NCBI RefSeq assembly: GCF_014898815.1 | Contig: NW_026515543.1 | Coordinates: 248,001-312,000, forward strand | Direction: 5' to 3' | From: Panonychus citri | Lineage: Eukaryota > Arthropoda > Arachnida > Trombidiformes > Tetranychidae | Length of the DNA: 64,000 nucleotides | In this document: one piece after another, positions 11,643-22,245 of the stretch | Position numbering within the stretch: position 1 is the stretch's first letter | Layout: the number at the start of each line of letters is the position of its first letter | Notes under the pieces: model-generated | What the model was told of the DNA's origin: nothing | Seen by the model: the letters and a program-made list of their open reading frames with translations, nothing else | Database searches by the model: none | Program-made: the position numbers and the translations under genes

Positions 11643-12145
11643 AATTGTAATCAGTTAAATGACAACAAACAAGAAAATCTCATTTCCAAAAAATCAAAAC
11701 AAAAACAAAAAACCGACGAAAAGGTAACGACATCTCGTGAGTTATAAGTTTACTTTTTTTACTTTTTCGCTGAAAATAAAACTTTGATTAAGTTTCTATG
11801 AAATTATCTCTTCATTGATCTATGAAGAGTTAATTTTTGTTTCTCTATTTAATTGTTACAATTAAATTAATCCATTCTCTAAGCGAGTATTAAGTCGATA
11901 AGTGAAATTGTTGAGTTGACAAGCACTTGTATCGTCTTACCGACCCAATGATCTTAATGAACTTGAGCTTAAAATGGAAAAATATTGAAATTTTATTGAT
12001 CAATATCATTGAATTTTCTACAATCAATCAATCATTTTAACATAATGTTATTAAATGTGATCCAATTTAACAATCCGACTGTTGAGCTTGAATTAATTGT
12101 GAGAATAGTTTCAAAATCGGGTTAATGGTTAACAATTACAAATGA
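11643..12145. other. Intergenic, duplicated segment
   Basis: No gene seen. The part from 11643 to about 11965 is the 5' flank of the small mitochondrial-type gene and is repeated, inverted, at about 25000-25316; about 110 bases of it occur a third time at 24031-24141. Confidence 0.6.
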
Positions 12146-13982
12146 TTATTGGGATGAGATTAATGAATCAATTTCTTTCTCCAGTTTGGATTTTAATTCT
12201 CGTCGCAATTTATTGTAAGTTATTGTTGAATATTTGTATCGGGCTGTCAGGTCATTTTCTTCTTGGTCAAGTTTATCCTTGATCAGTGTTAATTGTTGTT
12301 GATAGTAATTAGTAAACGCGTCAAGTAAGCGCTTCCGTTTTTCTTGCTCTTTGTCCATTTGACTTTTGACCAAATCTTTGTAGTTAATTAAATCATCACG
12401 AAAAGATTTAATTTTCTCTTGAGTTTGTGATTTGATTAATTGTTGCTCTTTCGCCTGAACAGTCAGATATTTTGAACACGTTTTCCTTTCTAGGTCACAA
12501 ATTAATCGATGAACTCGAGCTCTTTCAGTTCGAGCATCTCTGATCAATGACCTTTCTCGTATATGTCGCAATCGATGAGAGTTTGGGCAGTTCGTAACTT
12601 GCGATTCAAGCGCTGATTGAGCTTCGGCCAATCTTGAACTTTGCTTTTTCCATTCATCCAGCAAACCTTGACCACTATTCACATCTAATTTCAATCTACT
12701 TCGATAGGTTGATTGTTGTGGTTTGGACTTGATTAATCTTTCAATTCGCTTTGAACATATCAAAGGTTTTGTGTGAACATTTAACTTCGTCGATGCCGTT
12801 GACGGCGATTTTCTTGACACCGATTTGTTCATTGGTTTGTTTTTCCATGGCGAGAGTAAAGTTTTTCTTTTCCCATTCGATTTGTTCGTGTGTTTTTTGG
12901 GGACATTAGTGTTTAGCTCTCCCGTAATGGCACAAAGTTTGGCCTCTATTTGCTTGGTTGCTTCTTCCAATCTTAAAGCTCGTTGTAATTTATGTCCAAT
13001 CTCGAGGGCGAATCTATGAGAAGCCAATGCTTCATAACTCTCAAATCTTTGTTCAAACTTTTCTAAATCGGATTCTTGGTGTTGTTTCCTTAGATCCTCA
13101 GGCTCTGTATTCGTGGCTTTGTCGACTTTGCGTCTTCCTTTGGTTTCGGTAAATCTATTGCCTGGTGATGATGATGATGAAGATGATGATTTATTTGATT
13201 GGGGATTTGATTTGGGTGCGTATTCAGAGTTTCCACCATGGGATCTGTAACAGATACACAGAATCAGGACTAGAAACTCCAGACTTAGTTAATACTCTTG
13301 AGAGATTAATTGGTGAATCAGTAAATTGTTTAGTTGGAATCAATTCAGGACTAGGAGATTTTATCACTGGAGGGGTTGGAATTATAGATGATATTGATGA
13401 AAGAGAGAGACAGGATGAAGATGAAGAAAGTGAAAAGGTTGAGTCATTGGATAGGCTTGAATTTGTCGGAGAAGACCAAGAATCCGAGTGTCCTGGAGGC
13501 GATGGAGACAATGGAGGTGAAAGTGATAGAGCTTGAAACGCTTTCGATGCTAATTGAATCGGTTCATCTCTATGTTGATTTTGTTCATCACAGGGGAGAT
13601 ACAATTCACAAGCAGCGAGTATTTCAAGTAAATTGTATATACTAATTGGATTGTGAGCAATTAAATCATCAGGCTTAATATGGTCCAAAGAAATATGAAG
13701 GATATCAGATTCTAAGAAATTAACTAATTTTTTAAATTGTTGTTCTTCGGGCAAACATTCATCACACAGATTTGGATAAACACCTCGTCTATTGAAGATA
13801 GAGATGAAAATTCTGGCGATAATCTTATAGTTGATCTGATTAATATGATTGATTGAGATTATCTGGTGATCACATAGAAAAGCCAATTTATTCAATAAAC
13901 GAACACAATCTGAATGGAAAAGAAAATCAATCAATGAATCAAGAAAAATTCAACACAAATTCTAACCTTTTTCTTTAACCAT
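12146..13982 (-). CDS. CEP95: CEP95/CCDC45-like centrosomal protein (one exon join uncertain)
   Basis: CEP95 is a centrosome and spindle-pole protein with an N-terminal calponin-homology-like domain and C-terminal coiled coils. Exon 1 is tiny (13982-13967, MVKEK), followed by a short intron with donor GTTAGA and acceptor CATTCAG; exon 2 starts at 13909. Its first 110 residues contain VRLLNKLAFLC, HISLDHIKPDDLIAHNP and SIYNLLEIL, matching the CEP95 N-terminal domain. A Ser/Pro linker follows. The downstream frame encodes EDLRKQHQESDLEKFEQRF and a Lys/Glu/Gln-rich coiled coil ending at 12146. The two frames differ near 13246-13310; an intron ending at TGTTACAG is attractive but the obvious donor leaves the wrong phase, so an indel is possible. 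Total about 560 aa against about 820 in human. Confidence 0.62.
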
Positions 13983-14377
13983 GTTTTCCTGCTATTGACA
14001 TGATGGTCCATTAATTTAACTGCCGAAAAAATTAAATTCAACTAAATTGTTGAAATGAAGCGAAATCAACAACAAAGAAAATTGATCATAACCGTTTTTG
14101 TTTTGTTCTAATCAGTCGAAAATGCTGAGTTTCTAATAGCAACTGAAAAGAAAACAAATCAACAATTGATATTTTATCACTTCGAGGTAAAGTTAATTCA
14201 TATCAAGTCAAACTTCATTTAGCTAAAGTTTAGTATCATGAAAACTTGGAAAATTATGTAATAATAATTAATTTCCAATATATTCCAGTTCTAAACATTC
14301 ATAAACAGATCCAAATGGAAATAAGATCGTATAAATTGACAATTGAAACTCAAAAAAGCCAACAATTAACTTACTCA
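13983..14377. other. Intergenic between CEP95-like gene and Tc1 element
   Basis: AT-rich spacer carrying the presumed CEP95-like promoter. Nothing specific recognised. Confidence 0.45.
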
Positions 14378-14379
14378 TA

Positions 14380-15910
14380 CACTCAACGTCAAAATAAATG
14401 CAGTTAAGGTAATTTTCGATTAAATTAGCGAGTTCGCAACCGAATTAATTTATATTTTCAGAATCGATAGACAAGATAATCATGATTATTCACAATTAAT
14501 ACCGAATCAGTAAAATGAATGAAACAAAAATTATCAACAGAATTTTCAAAACCAAATTAATAATTGTGACAAAAAAAATGCAAAGTTAATTAGAACAATT
14601 AAATTAATATTTCAAAGTTTTTCCTTTTGACGATATAACATTAATGAGTCGATCAGGAATAGAATCAAATAATTTTTTCAGACAATTTTGTTTATTCTGA
14701 TTGATAAAATCGACGCAATTGTCAACGGCGGTTCGAAGCTCGTCCAATCTAGAAAAATGAGAATTTTCTGAATAAATTATATTCGACATCATTGACCACA
14801 CGTTCTCAATGATATTCAAATCTGGACTTCGTGATGGCCAATCAATGACATGAAAATTAGACTCATTGAACCATCTTTTAGATTGAGCCGAAACATGAAT
14901 GGGACAATTGTCTTGTTGAAAAAAATAATTTTCTCCATGAAAATGTTCATCGAGAACTGGCTTAACATGTTGAGAAAGTAGCTCAATATATTTGGTACTA
15001 TTTACTTTCCCCTTTAACTCTTTCACCCAAAGGAAGCCATTACTCGTTACGATACCGAATATCATAATCCCTCCTCCCTTATTCTGACGATGAGCTCGAA
15101 TCATTTCTTCATCTTCTCTCATCCATGTTGACCAACTATCAGGTCCGTCAAGAGTGAAACGTTTTTCGTCGGAGAAAACGACCATTTTCCAATTGAGATT
15201 CTCTCTTATTCGTTTTTTAGCCCAATCAACTCGAGCATCCTTATGTTTCTTAGATAGAACTGGTTTCAATTTAGCCTTCGAATATTTTAAATCATTTCTT
15301 CTGAGAGTTCGATGGATTGTCCTTAAGGAAACATTGTCGAGACCAAGTTCGTCTTTTAATTTGACGGCCGTACATCGTTTCTTTTGGGACTTGAGTAATT
15401 GAACTTTCCTCATCAATCGACTCTCAGTCTTTTTATCAATTTTTTTTGGCCTTCCTCTTGTCTCATTTTGATCTCTACTATTCCTTTTGATGATTCGCAT
15501 CACTGTAGATGGGTACATGCCTAGAGTTTTGGCCACTAACGAAAAACTTTGATGCCGCTCATATAAAAGTTTGATCTTTTTTACTAGATCTTCACTATAC
15601 ATTTTGATAGAAATTTATATTAAACTAAGATCAAGAAATTAAATCAATTGTCAAGAGCACAAAGAACAAATTTAAATCACAATGATTAATTAATTACTGA
15701 TCATTTTGCATTCTTTTTGTCTCTTTATATAAATCAGTTAAAAGATAAAGTAAATTATCTGTAACGGAAATAGTTTTTTGATCAAATTTTTATGATTAAA
15801 ATGATCATATGATTGTTATCATAAAGTCCAGAAAGTTCTGATTTCTAATTAATTGTAACTACAAAGATATTCAGATTCAATTGAATTTGCATTTATTTTG
15901 TCGTTGAGTG
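14380..15910 (-). mobile_element. Tc1-type DNA transposon, apparently complete
   Basis: A 1531-bp element bounded by TA on both sides (TA at 14378-14379 and 15911-15912), the Tc1/mariner target duplication. Terminal inverted repeats of about 23 bp begin CACTCAACG at the left (14380-14402) and match the reverse complement of 15888-15910 with one mismatch. Between them is a full transposase ORF on the minus strand. Short TIRs and an undamaged ORF suggest recent activity. Confidence 0.85.
14604..15602 (-). CDS. Tc1 transposase, DD34E, intact
   Basis: 332 aa, within the usual Tc1 range of 330-350 aa. An N-terminal helix-turn-helix (SLVAKTLGMYPSTVMRIIKR) and the basic GRPKKIDKK linker form the TIR-binding region. 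The catalytic domain has the first Asp in VVFSDEKRF, the second in FFQQDNCPIH and the Glu in SPDLNIIENVW. I count 34 residues between second Asp and Glu, the canonical Tc1 spacing. There are no stops or frame breaks. It catalyses cut-and-paste excision and TA-targeted insertion in the nucleus. Confidence 0.95.
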   Translation of the reverse strand: MYSEDLVKKIKLLYERHQSFSLVAKTLGMYPSTVMRIIKRNSRDQNETRGRPKKIDKKTESRLMRKVQLLKSQKKRCTAVKLKDELGLDNVSLRTIHRTLRRNDLKYSKAKLKPVLSKKHKDARVDWAKKRIRENLNWKMVVFSDEKRFTLDGPDSWSTWMREDEEMIRAHRQNKGGGIMIFGIVTSNGFLWVKELKGKVNSTKYIELLSQHVKPVLDEHFHGENYFFQQDNCPIHVSAQSKRWFNESNFHVIDWPSRSPDLNIIENVWSMMSNIIYSENSHFSRLDELRTAVDNCVDFINQNKQNCLKKLFDSIPDRLINVISSKGKTLKY

Positions 15911-15924
15911 TACTTGAGACACTA

Positions 15925-16649
15925 CAGGGCATTTCACCGAGTTTTCAACAAGTTTTTCTTGAATAACTTTTTTGTTTTTGAGTGTCTAGACCCTAGACTC
16001 GAGTTATGGTGGTTTAGGCCATACTCAATTGTCATATTAAAATATCAAGGTCATTCCAGTCATTTTGTTAGGATACAGTTTCAAGGTCATTTGATGGTCA
16101 CAATCGATTTAAATTAACATGAGCCTAAATCACAAAGATTTCTCGACTCTCATGCTTTACTGTTTTGATTTTCAAACTGTTTCAATGTCACAAGTTTCTG
16201 TTTCCTGATGTAACAGATTCTTGACTATTTAAATCACTTTCACTTTATCTTTCACTTCTCTTTACTGTTTTGATTTCCAATGTCCCTTAAACCTAACCTA
16301 ACCTAACCTAAACCTTCCTGTTACTCATCATCAATTTCTCACTCAGTTTACAAAATCTTGCAGAATCGCAAAATGAATGAACTCAACAAGAGTCAAATTG
16401 TGTATTTACTACTTGCTTACGCTCGTGATGATCATATTCCGGTCAATTGGCATCTCCTAACCTAAACCTTCCTATTACTCATCTCCAATTTCTCACTATA
16501 ATTAATGTGGATAAGAATAACGATTTAAATCGCAATCATCTGTTACATCAGGAAACAGAAAACACCATAACTCGAGTCTAGGGTCTAGACACTCAAAAAC
16601 AAAAAAGTTATTCAAGAAAAACTTGTTGAAAACTCGGTGAAATGCCCTG
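15925..16649. mobile_element. MITE-like element with 87-bp inverted repeats and internal CCTAA repeats
   Basis: Perfect or near-perfect inverted repeats at 15925-16011 and 16563-16649 begin CAGGGCATTTC and are each flanked by TA, so this is a TA-targeting (Tc1/mariner-type) non-autonomous element of 725 bp. It begins only 12 bases after the Tc1 element ends. The two arms produce the repeated spurious peptide FNKFFLNNFFVFECLDPRLE on opposite strands. The interior holds CCTAA tandem units and two related copies of a short segment (CTAAACCTTCCTRTTACTCAT) near 16308 and 16460. No coding capacity. Confidence 0.8.
16288..16311 (+). repeat. Short (CCTAA)n tract, arthropod telomere-like
   Basis: Four adjacent CCTAA units (AACCTAACCTAACCTAACC) inside the MITE, with another CTAACCTAAACC at 16455. 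CCTAA/TTAGG is the common arthropod telomere repeat. Here the tract is interstitial and part of the mobile element. Confidence 0.6.
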
Positions 16650-16976
16650 TATTTACATGTAATGTTGATGAGAAGATTAATAAGCAAGTGATATATATTA
16701 ATACTTCTTGATTTATCGATATCAGGGACAGTTGAAGATTCTGAAGTTGAACCATCAAAGTTGAAATGTCCTCAGGAACTTTCAAAGTCACCGAAAATTT
16801 TTGATGTTTAGTTTATATTGGTGATCGAAAATCAATTCAACTACCAGAAAAGTTCTAGATCTAAAATCTTTAGTATCGGCATTTGAATTAGAATCAATAA
16901 TAAATGAATAAATCATAGCATTCGAAATCTAAATTCAACTCATCATATTTTTAATTTTTTCTTTAGTGGTTATATA

Positions 16977-17227
16977 CAGGTTGATAGCGCTAGAAAATAG
17001 GTTCGTTTTACAATTACTTTCGGACAGAGAGTTCGAGGTAAAATTATTGTCGAAATTCCGTTAACTGAGAAGCCAAAGTTATAAAAGGTTTTGTGAGACA
17101 TTCTTACTGTTGATGCAGAAAAAAGTCTCGTTGTTGCCGAATAGAATTTGAACTTAGGCCTGAACGAACTTCTCCATTCGAAAGTTTTTTTTGAAAACAA
17201 GTCTATTCTTTTAGCGCTAACTCTCTG
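16977..17227. mobile_element. Small MITE-like element, imperfect inverted repeats
   Basis: Both ends read TACAG and then share TAGCGCTA, an A-rich stretch with ATAG, and GTTTT in inverted orientation (about 35 bp, several mismatches). TA flanks both sides. Length about 251 bp. The minus-strand ORF inside is not convincing as a gene. Class is inferred from the ends only. Confidence 0.45.
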
Positions 17228-17330
17228 TAGAACAATAGATTTAATAATTGGCTCATTCGTCTCAATAATTGTGGTTGAAACTTTTTTCCTTTTTTCGTCT
17301 TAATTGTTTGGATTGTTTTTTATTAGAACT

Positions 17331-18077
17331 TTAAAACAACCGAGAGTTTGGATAATGGGGTCTCGAAGGTCCATGAGAAGATGGTGAGGGTCGAATCCTT
17401 GATCCATGTTGTGCCTCATATTTTTCGGTGAAACTACCGATCTCTGAATCGTATTCAGGTGAATAGCCCAAAGGATGGACAAGGCTGAGGATTAAGTTCA
17501 TTACATCTCCTGGTAACTTGTATGTCTCACCAAAACTGTTCGTGAATTTCATGATGAGTTCCTTGAATTCAGAGTAAAAATCTTCTACCATCGTGAAAAG
17601 AGTCTCCGCTTCGTTTCCGGCCAAAACTCCTCGACCCGATCGATCAAGATTATCTGCTCATCACAATAACGAATCAAACAATTAGTTGTAAACATTAAAT
17701 CTACTGAACATTATTGTTACAATTAACAAATCATTCTGCAGACTGACACTTCCTCTTTTCCCACTTACACTTCACCCATTCAACTATCTGTAAAATCAAC
17801 AATCAACTACAGTAATTAACTTTACCGATCACATTTGATTAGCTCTGAATAAGCTATCGAATGTTATAACGATTAGTATTCTTCCTCAGGTTGATTATTT
17901 CAATTCTTATCTATTTTTACTCGTTTGTTAATTGAATTAAGTTATAATCATTTGGCTCGAAATTTACTTACCCACAGCCTTTTCTGCGTTTTCAATTAAA
18001 ATCCGAGATTTTTCACAATTAACACTAATTGTGAACATCGATATAATTAAAATGAAACTAAATCGACTGAGATACAT
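17331..18077 (-). CDS. Secreted protein of unknown function, two exons
   Basis: Exon 1 (18077-17972) encodes a signal peptide: MYLSRFSFILIISMF followed by TISVNC, likely cleaved before EKSRILIENAEKA. A GTAAGT donor leads over a 318-base intron to a CAG acceptor, and exon 2 (17653-17331) joins in phase. The mature protein is about 120 aa, with acidic helical segments (AETLFTMVEDFYSEFKELIM) and a Pro/Ser/His-rich C terminus ending PHYPNSRLF. It has no further membrane segment and few cysteines. I recognise no family. The exon structure and signal peptide make a real gene more likely than a chance ORF. Confidence 0.6.
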
Positions 18078-18871
18078 TTCCACTCTCTATCTTGATCACT
18101 AGTAAATAACTTTGAATTAATGTTGAATATCAAGCAAAACGTTATACTTGAGTCACTAAAGTAAATCAAATGATGTTTTCCATGTAGATTATCATTCAAT
18201 TGCTAGAATATGAAATTTAATGTCAACCAATCAATAAATTACTCATTTAATTGTGATTTATTTCAGCAAATTGACGGTTAACTTTGATTTACAATCAATT
18301 TCATCGGGTATTGTTTAACACACAAGGAAATTAAAACAACATTCAATCACTAATTGACCATAGAACTAGAAAATATAATAATTTGAAAAAAAATCCAAAT
18401 AACAATCAATTAATCAGCTAATTGATTCATTTCAACTAAATCATCTTCAATACTGTTCCTTTGTCTAGTTAAATTTCTTGGACATTCTGTCTTTAGGCTT
18501 AATTTTATCGTAAATTGTAAAGGTAAAGATTTAACTGTCATTCGCTTAATTCAGTTAATTAACAAGATAATGAAATTAAACGAGTCGGTGTTTTTTACCA
18601 CTTTTCTTTATAAATAAAACTTTGATTCAACTGATCGATACTTTTAATTACTTGTTGATACAATCAAAAAATAATTTATCATTTTTTAGATGTAATTAAG
18701 TTGGAAATTTTTTCACAATAGATCAATTATCTTGAGCTTTCTTTCAAATTCTGAATATAAATCTCATCATCTTATTACGAAAAGAGTTTCAGATGAAAGA
18801 CAAGAATGAGAAATAATTTACAGTTGATATTTTGCAGAATTGAAAATTAAGTGACCATCTCATCTTGACCA
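18078..18871. other. Intergenic spacer
   Basis: Strongly AT-rich; no ORF, RNA gene or clear repeat seen. It contains the upstream region of the secreted-protein gene and the 3' flank of SART3. Confidence 0.45.
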
Positions 18872-21489
18872 TTAGGTGACTGATGATGAAGATGTGGATG
18901 GTTTCTGTTGATCAGCAATCATTTTCCGCCGAACTGATGGTGGAACCATCGAAGTAGGAATATCGATACGACGTTTAGCTGAGATCGTTGATGTTGGTGT
19001 TTGAATTAGTCCAGAGCCAAGAAATCGAGTATCTTGTTTAGTACCTTTAACGGGTGGATCACTGATTTGAACTTTAATTGGTCTATCGTTGATCACTTTT
19101 CCATTTTCTTTAAGTGCTTCTTTGGCATCTCTTTCATTTTGATATTCAATGTAAGCATATCCTTTGGGTTTACCGTTTTTAGCAGTTCCAATGCGAATAT
19201 CTTTAATATTACCATAAAGACCAAATATAGTTGATAGTTGATCTTGTGTAACTTGTTTATCTAAATTGTTAACGAACAATTTATTATTTTCCCGGCAGTT
19301 ACTAAATTGTGGTACATTCTTTTTACCCATTTCATCAATGAAACAGGGCCGATCCTCGATTAGCATTCTATCGTTTTTCAGAGCTTCTTTTACTGATGAA
19401 ATTCGAGAGAATTCAATGAATCCATAGCCAGCTGATAGACCTTTGTAATTTCGAACCAAACGGATGTCGACAATTTCACCAAATTGGGAGAAAATTTCAC
19501 GTAACTTATCCTCCTGAATGGAGTATTTCAAATTCTTGACTACAATTGTGTTCAACTTTTTATCTTCACCTTTCTCTTTGTAAGTTGATTGTCTTTCCAT
19601 TTCTGCTAATATTTTCTCATCTTTCACAGCGTTTGCCGACATTCGGTGTTTACCTTTAGATTCATCGCTCAATTTATTCAATTTACTTGGAGGTTGATCG
19701 GGTACTTTAAATAGTTCATCTTCGTTTTGTTCAGCGGGTCTTTTTCTTTTTCCATCGCTCGTTTTTGATTTTGATTTGGCGGCTTTTTCTTCTTGCTTCT
19801 TTTTCAAACTTTCTTCCCGTTTAATTGTCACTCTGGCCATTGTTTTCTCATAGATTTTGGTTACTTCATCGACTTCAGTGATTGATTTGCTTTCTTCACG
19901 AGTGTATTTTATCAATAATCCGCCGATAGTTTCCGGATATTCAACATTAGAATTTAATCCTTTGATCAGAGCTTTTTTGACACTCTCATTGTCACCGTAA
20001 AGCTTTTCAAAGTTTATATACTCGATCCAAGTTGTCACATTTGTAGTTAAATCTTTTCGAGTTTGTAACAATTCTTTCCAAATTCGTCGAGCTTCATCAA
20101 TATTTTTTATATACTTTGCTTCGATCGTCGCCATATAAAGAGGAATGGTACACGAATCATCACCATCTTCGAAACTACTAGATGTTCAATCGCGGTGGTA
20201 AAATTTTTCCTCAATTGTGTAACTTGAGTCTCATCATTCCAATCGGTACGTCGTCTCAAATAATCTAAATAGGTTAACCAAAGTTCAAGATAATCTTTAC
20301 CAGATTGAAAAGTAATCTGAATGGACCTTTCGAAAACGGCTAGAACAATTTCATGGTCAGCACGATTCCTCTCTAGTGAACGAAGATAATTTGTCCATAT
20401 ACCAACTGTCCAAAGGCAATTTCGAACAGCTCTTTCGTGAATAAGTGTAACCTGAGACAGATCTTGGATTTTAGTGTCATAATATTTAGTATATTTTATC
20501 CAAAGTTCGGGTTGTAGGCAGTTTTCAAGTAAAGCTCTTTCATATATACATTGTACACGAGCAGGGGTTCCATTGGTTTCTTCATATTCAATATATTTCA
20601 TATATTCGTTGTAATGAGGAGGCTCAGAATTGGTTAATTCTTGTTCAAAGGTATTCAACTTTTTTAAGAGAGAATGAGCTTGTTCGTATCCATAATTGAT
20701 AGATTTAGGATCAACATCTAAACCGGGACATTGTGTTGATGCTTTTTCATACCAAACATGAAATTCTTGTAAAGTGTCTTCCATATCAATAAAGGGAATG
20801 GACAATTGTCGCTTAAACAATTCGAAAATCCTTTTGTACTGACTTTCTACCTCTTTGGAATCGATGAATTCAATTATTCCTGATTCAAAGGTTCTATAAG
20901 CAATCCAAACTGATGCTCCATCGACAACATGTAACCCAACCGAAGCTATTGCTCGTTCGCAAATATCACGAACTCTTTTCACATTGGATTCTTCACCTGG
21001 AATCATTACAACAAAATAAATGTACTCAAGCCACAGTTGAGCTGAGACATAATCTTTAAGAGCTCGTTCGAATAAACCAATTATGGCGATTTTATCCTCT
21101 TCTGTTTCAACGTAATCTTTTTCCAAACGAATCCAGTCAATCCATAGTGAAGGTGTTAGCGGGAACTTGGAAGCCATGTTTTCTCGAGCCTTTCTAAGTA
21201 ACGTTAAATCTCCCAGTTGACCAGAGATCTCGATTAGTTTTACATGTTGATCATAATCATATGGATTATCCAGAAGATGATCTTGGATCAATTTGACTTC
21301 TTTTAATCTTTCTAAATCATCATCAGCATCATCATCATCATCTTCATCTTCATCTTCATCGCCATCTCCATTATTACCACTGGAATCATCTTCATCTTCA
21401 TCTGAATCACCATCACTACTCTGGTTCTTACTTTCGATCATTTCTTTATCAACCATATAATCCTCGTCATCACTAACCATTTCGTCCAT
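18872..21489 (-). CDS. SART3: SART3/p110 U4/U6 snRNP recycling factor (frame break near 20150-20190)
   Basis: SART3 (yeast Prp24-like) reanneals U4 and U6 snRNAs after splicing, in the nucleus. The ATG at 21489 (MDEMVSDDEDY) starts an acidic Asp/Glu tract, then about 400 residues of HAT repeats (WIDWIRLEKDY, WLEYIYFVVM, LWIKYTKYYD, IWTNYLRSLE). The frame then changes: the last HAT repeat (IEAKYIKNIDEARRIWKEL) is in the next frame, contiguous with the upstream HAT by homology. A basic KKKQEEKAAKSKSK region and two RRMs follow (TIVVKNL/GYGFIEF and KLFVNNL/GYAYIEY). Joined length is about 870-880 aa, near the human 963. The C terminus lacks the conserved LSm-binding tail. No splice sites fit the frame change, so a one-base indel is inferred. 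Confidence 0.9.
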
Positions 21490-22245
21490 TTTAATCGATG
21501 ATGTAGATCCAATTAATTTAACCAATCAAGAAAAAGAGTAAATCAACTCCTCTTTTCAATAAATCAAAGGCAATAAGATTGAGACCAACAAAGATTCAAA
21601 ATAAAAACAACACAAGAAACAAAAGATTTCCGATTGACACCAAATAGTTTCACTACTAAAGAAACAATTCTCAGAGATAAAAGCAAATGTTAATCGATAA
21701 CAATTAGTAAATTAAAAGTCAAAATTATTAAATTGGCAATTATCTTATAAAAAATAACGTTTTTTTCACAATTGAATCAAGAAAAAAAACACATTCAACA
21801 GCTGAAGTTCAGCTTAGAAAAGAAGATCAGCTAATCGCCGATTTTTCACCGAAAGAGAAAAGAAAGAGAACGAGAAAGAGAAAATAGTTTTCCCACTAGA
21901 TGGCAGCTCTTTTGTTTTCTTTTATGGCTCAGATTCTCGGCTTATAATGAGCTTAATGAAAAAACGTTAATTTTTGTCTAATTGTCAATCTGATAATTTT
22001 TGGCTTTTAATTTATTAATTGTTATTGATTAACATTTACTTTTATCTTTAAAAATTGTTTCTGTAATTGTTTCTTTAATAGTGGAACCAATTGGTGTAAA
22101 TTGAAATCTTTCCTTTCTTGTGTTTTTGTTGATATTTTTATTTTGACTCTTTTTGTTTTGGTTAAGATTTTGGCTCAATAGTAAAAGATTTCAGCTGATT
22201 TTGTTTTATGTCGGTTAATTTGAATTTAATTGAATAGAAACAAAA
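21490..22245. other. Divergent promoter region SART3/TAF5
   Basis: 756 bases shared by two head-to-head genes. It contains a GA-rich tract near 21845-21885 and the CTCF-like motif listed separately. No coding sequence for the missing N-terminal half of TAF5 was found here. Confidence 0.55.
21892..21908 (+). promoter_or_regulatory. CTCF-like motif (CCACTAGATGGCAGC)
   Basis: CCACTAGATGGCAGC fits the animal CTCF consensus CCASYAGRKGGCRS at every position. It lies between the divergent SART3 and TAF5 genes. The same 15-mer occurs in inverse orientation at 60565-60579. Binding is inferred, not shown. Confidence 0.5.

Noticed and set aside
16288..16311. CCTAA repeats as a chromosome end or telomere fusion
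   Set aside because: Only four units, inside a mobile element and with genes on both sides.
15908..16687. Two ORFs on opposite strands sharing the peptide FNKFFLNNFFVFECLDPRLE
   Set aside because: They are the two arms of the MITE inverted repeat, not genes.
16970..17200. 76-aa minus-strand ORF
   Set aside because: Lies entirely in the small inverted-repeat element and has no domain, signal or splice support.
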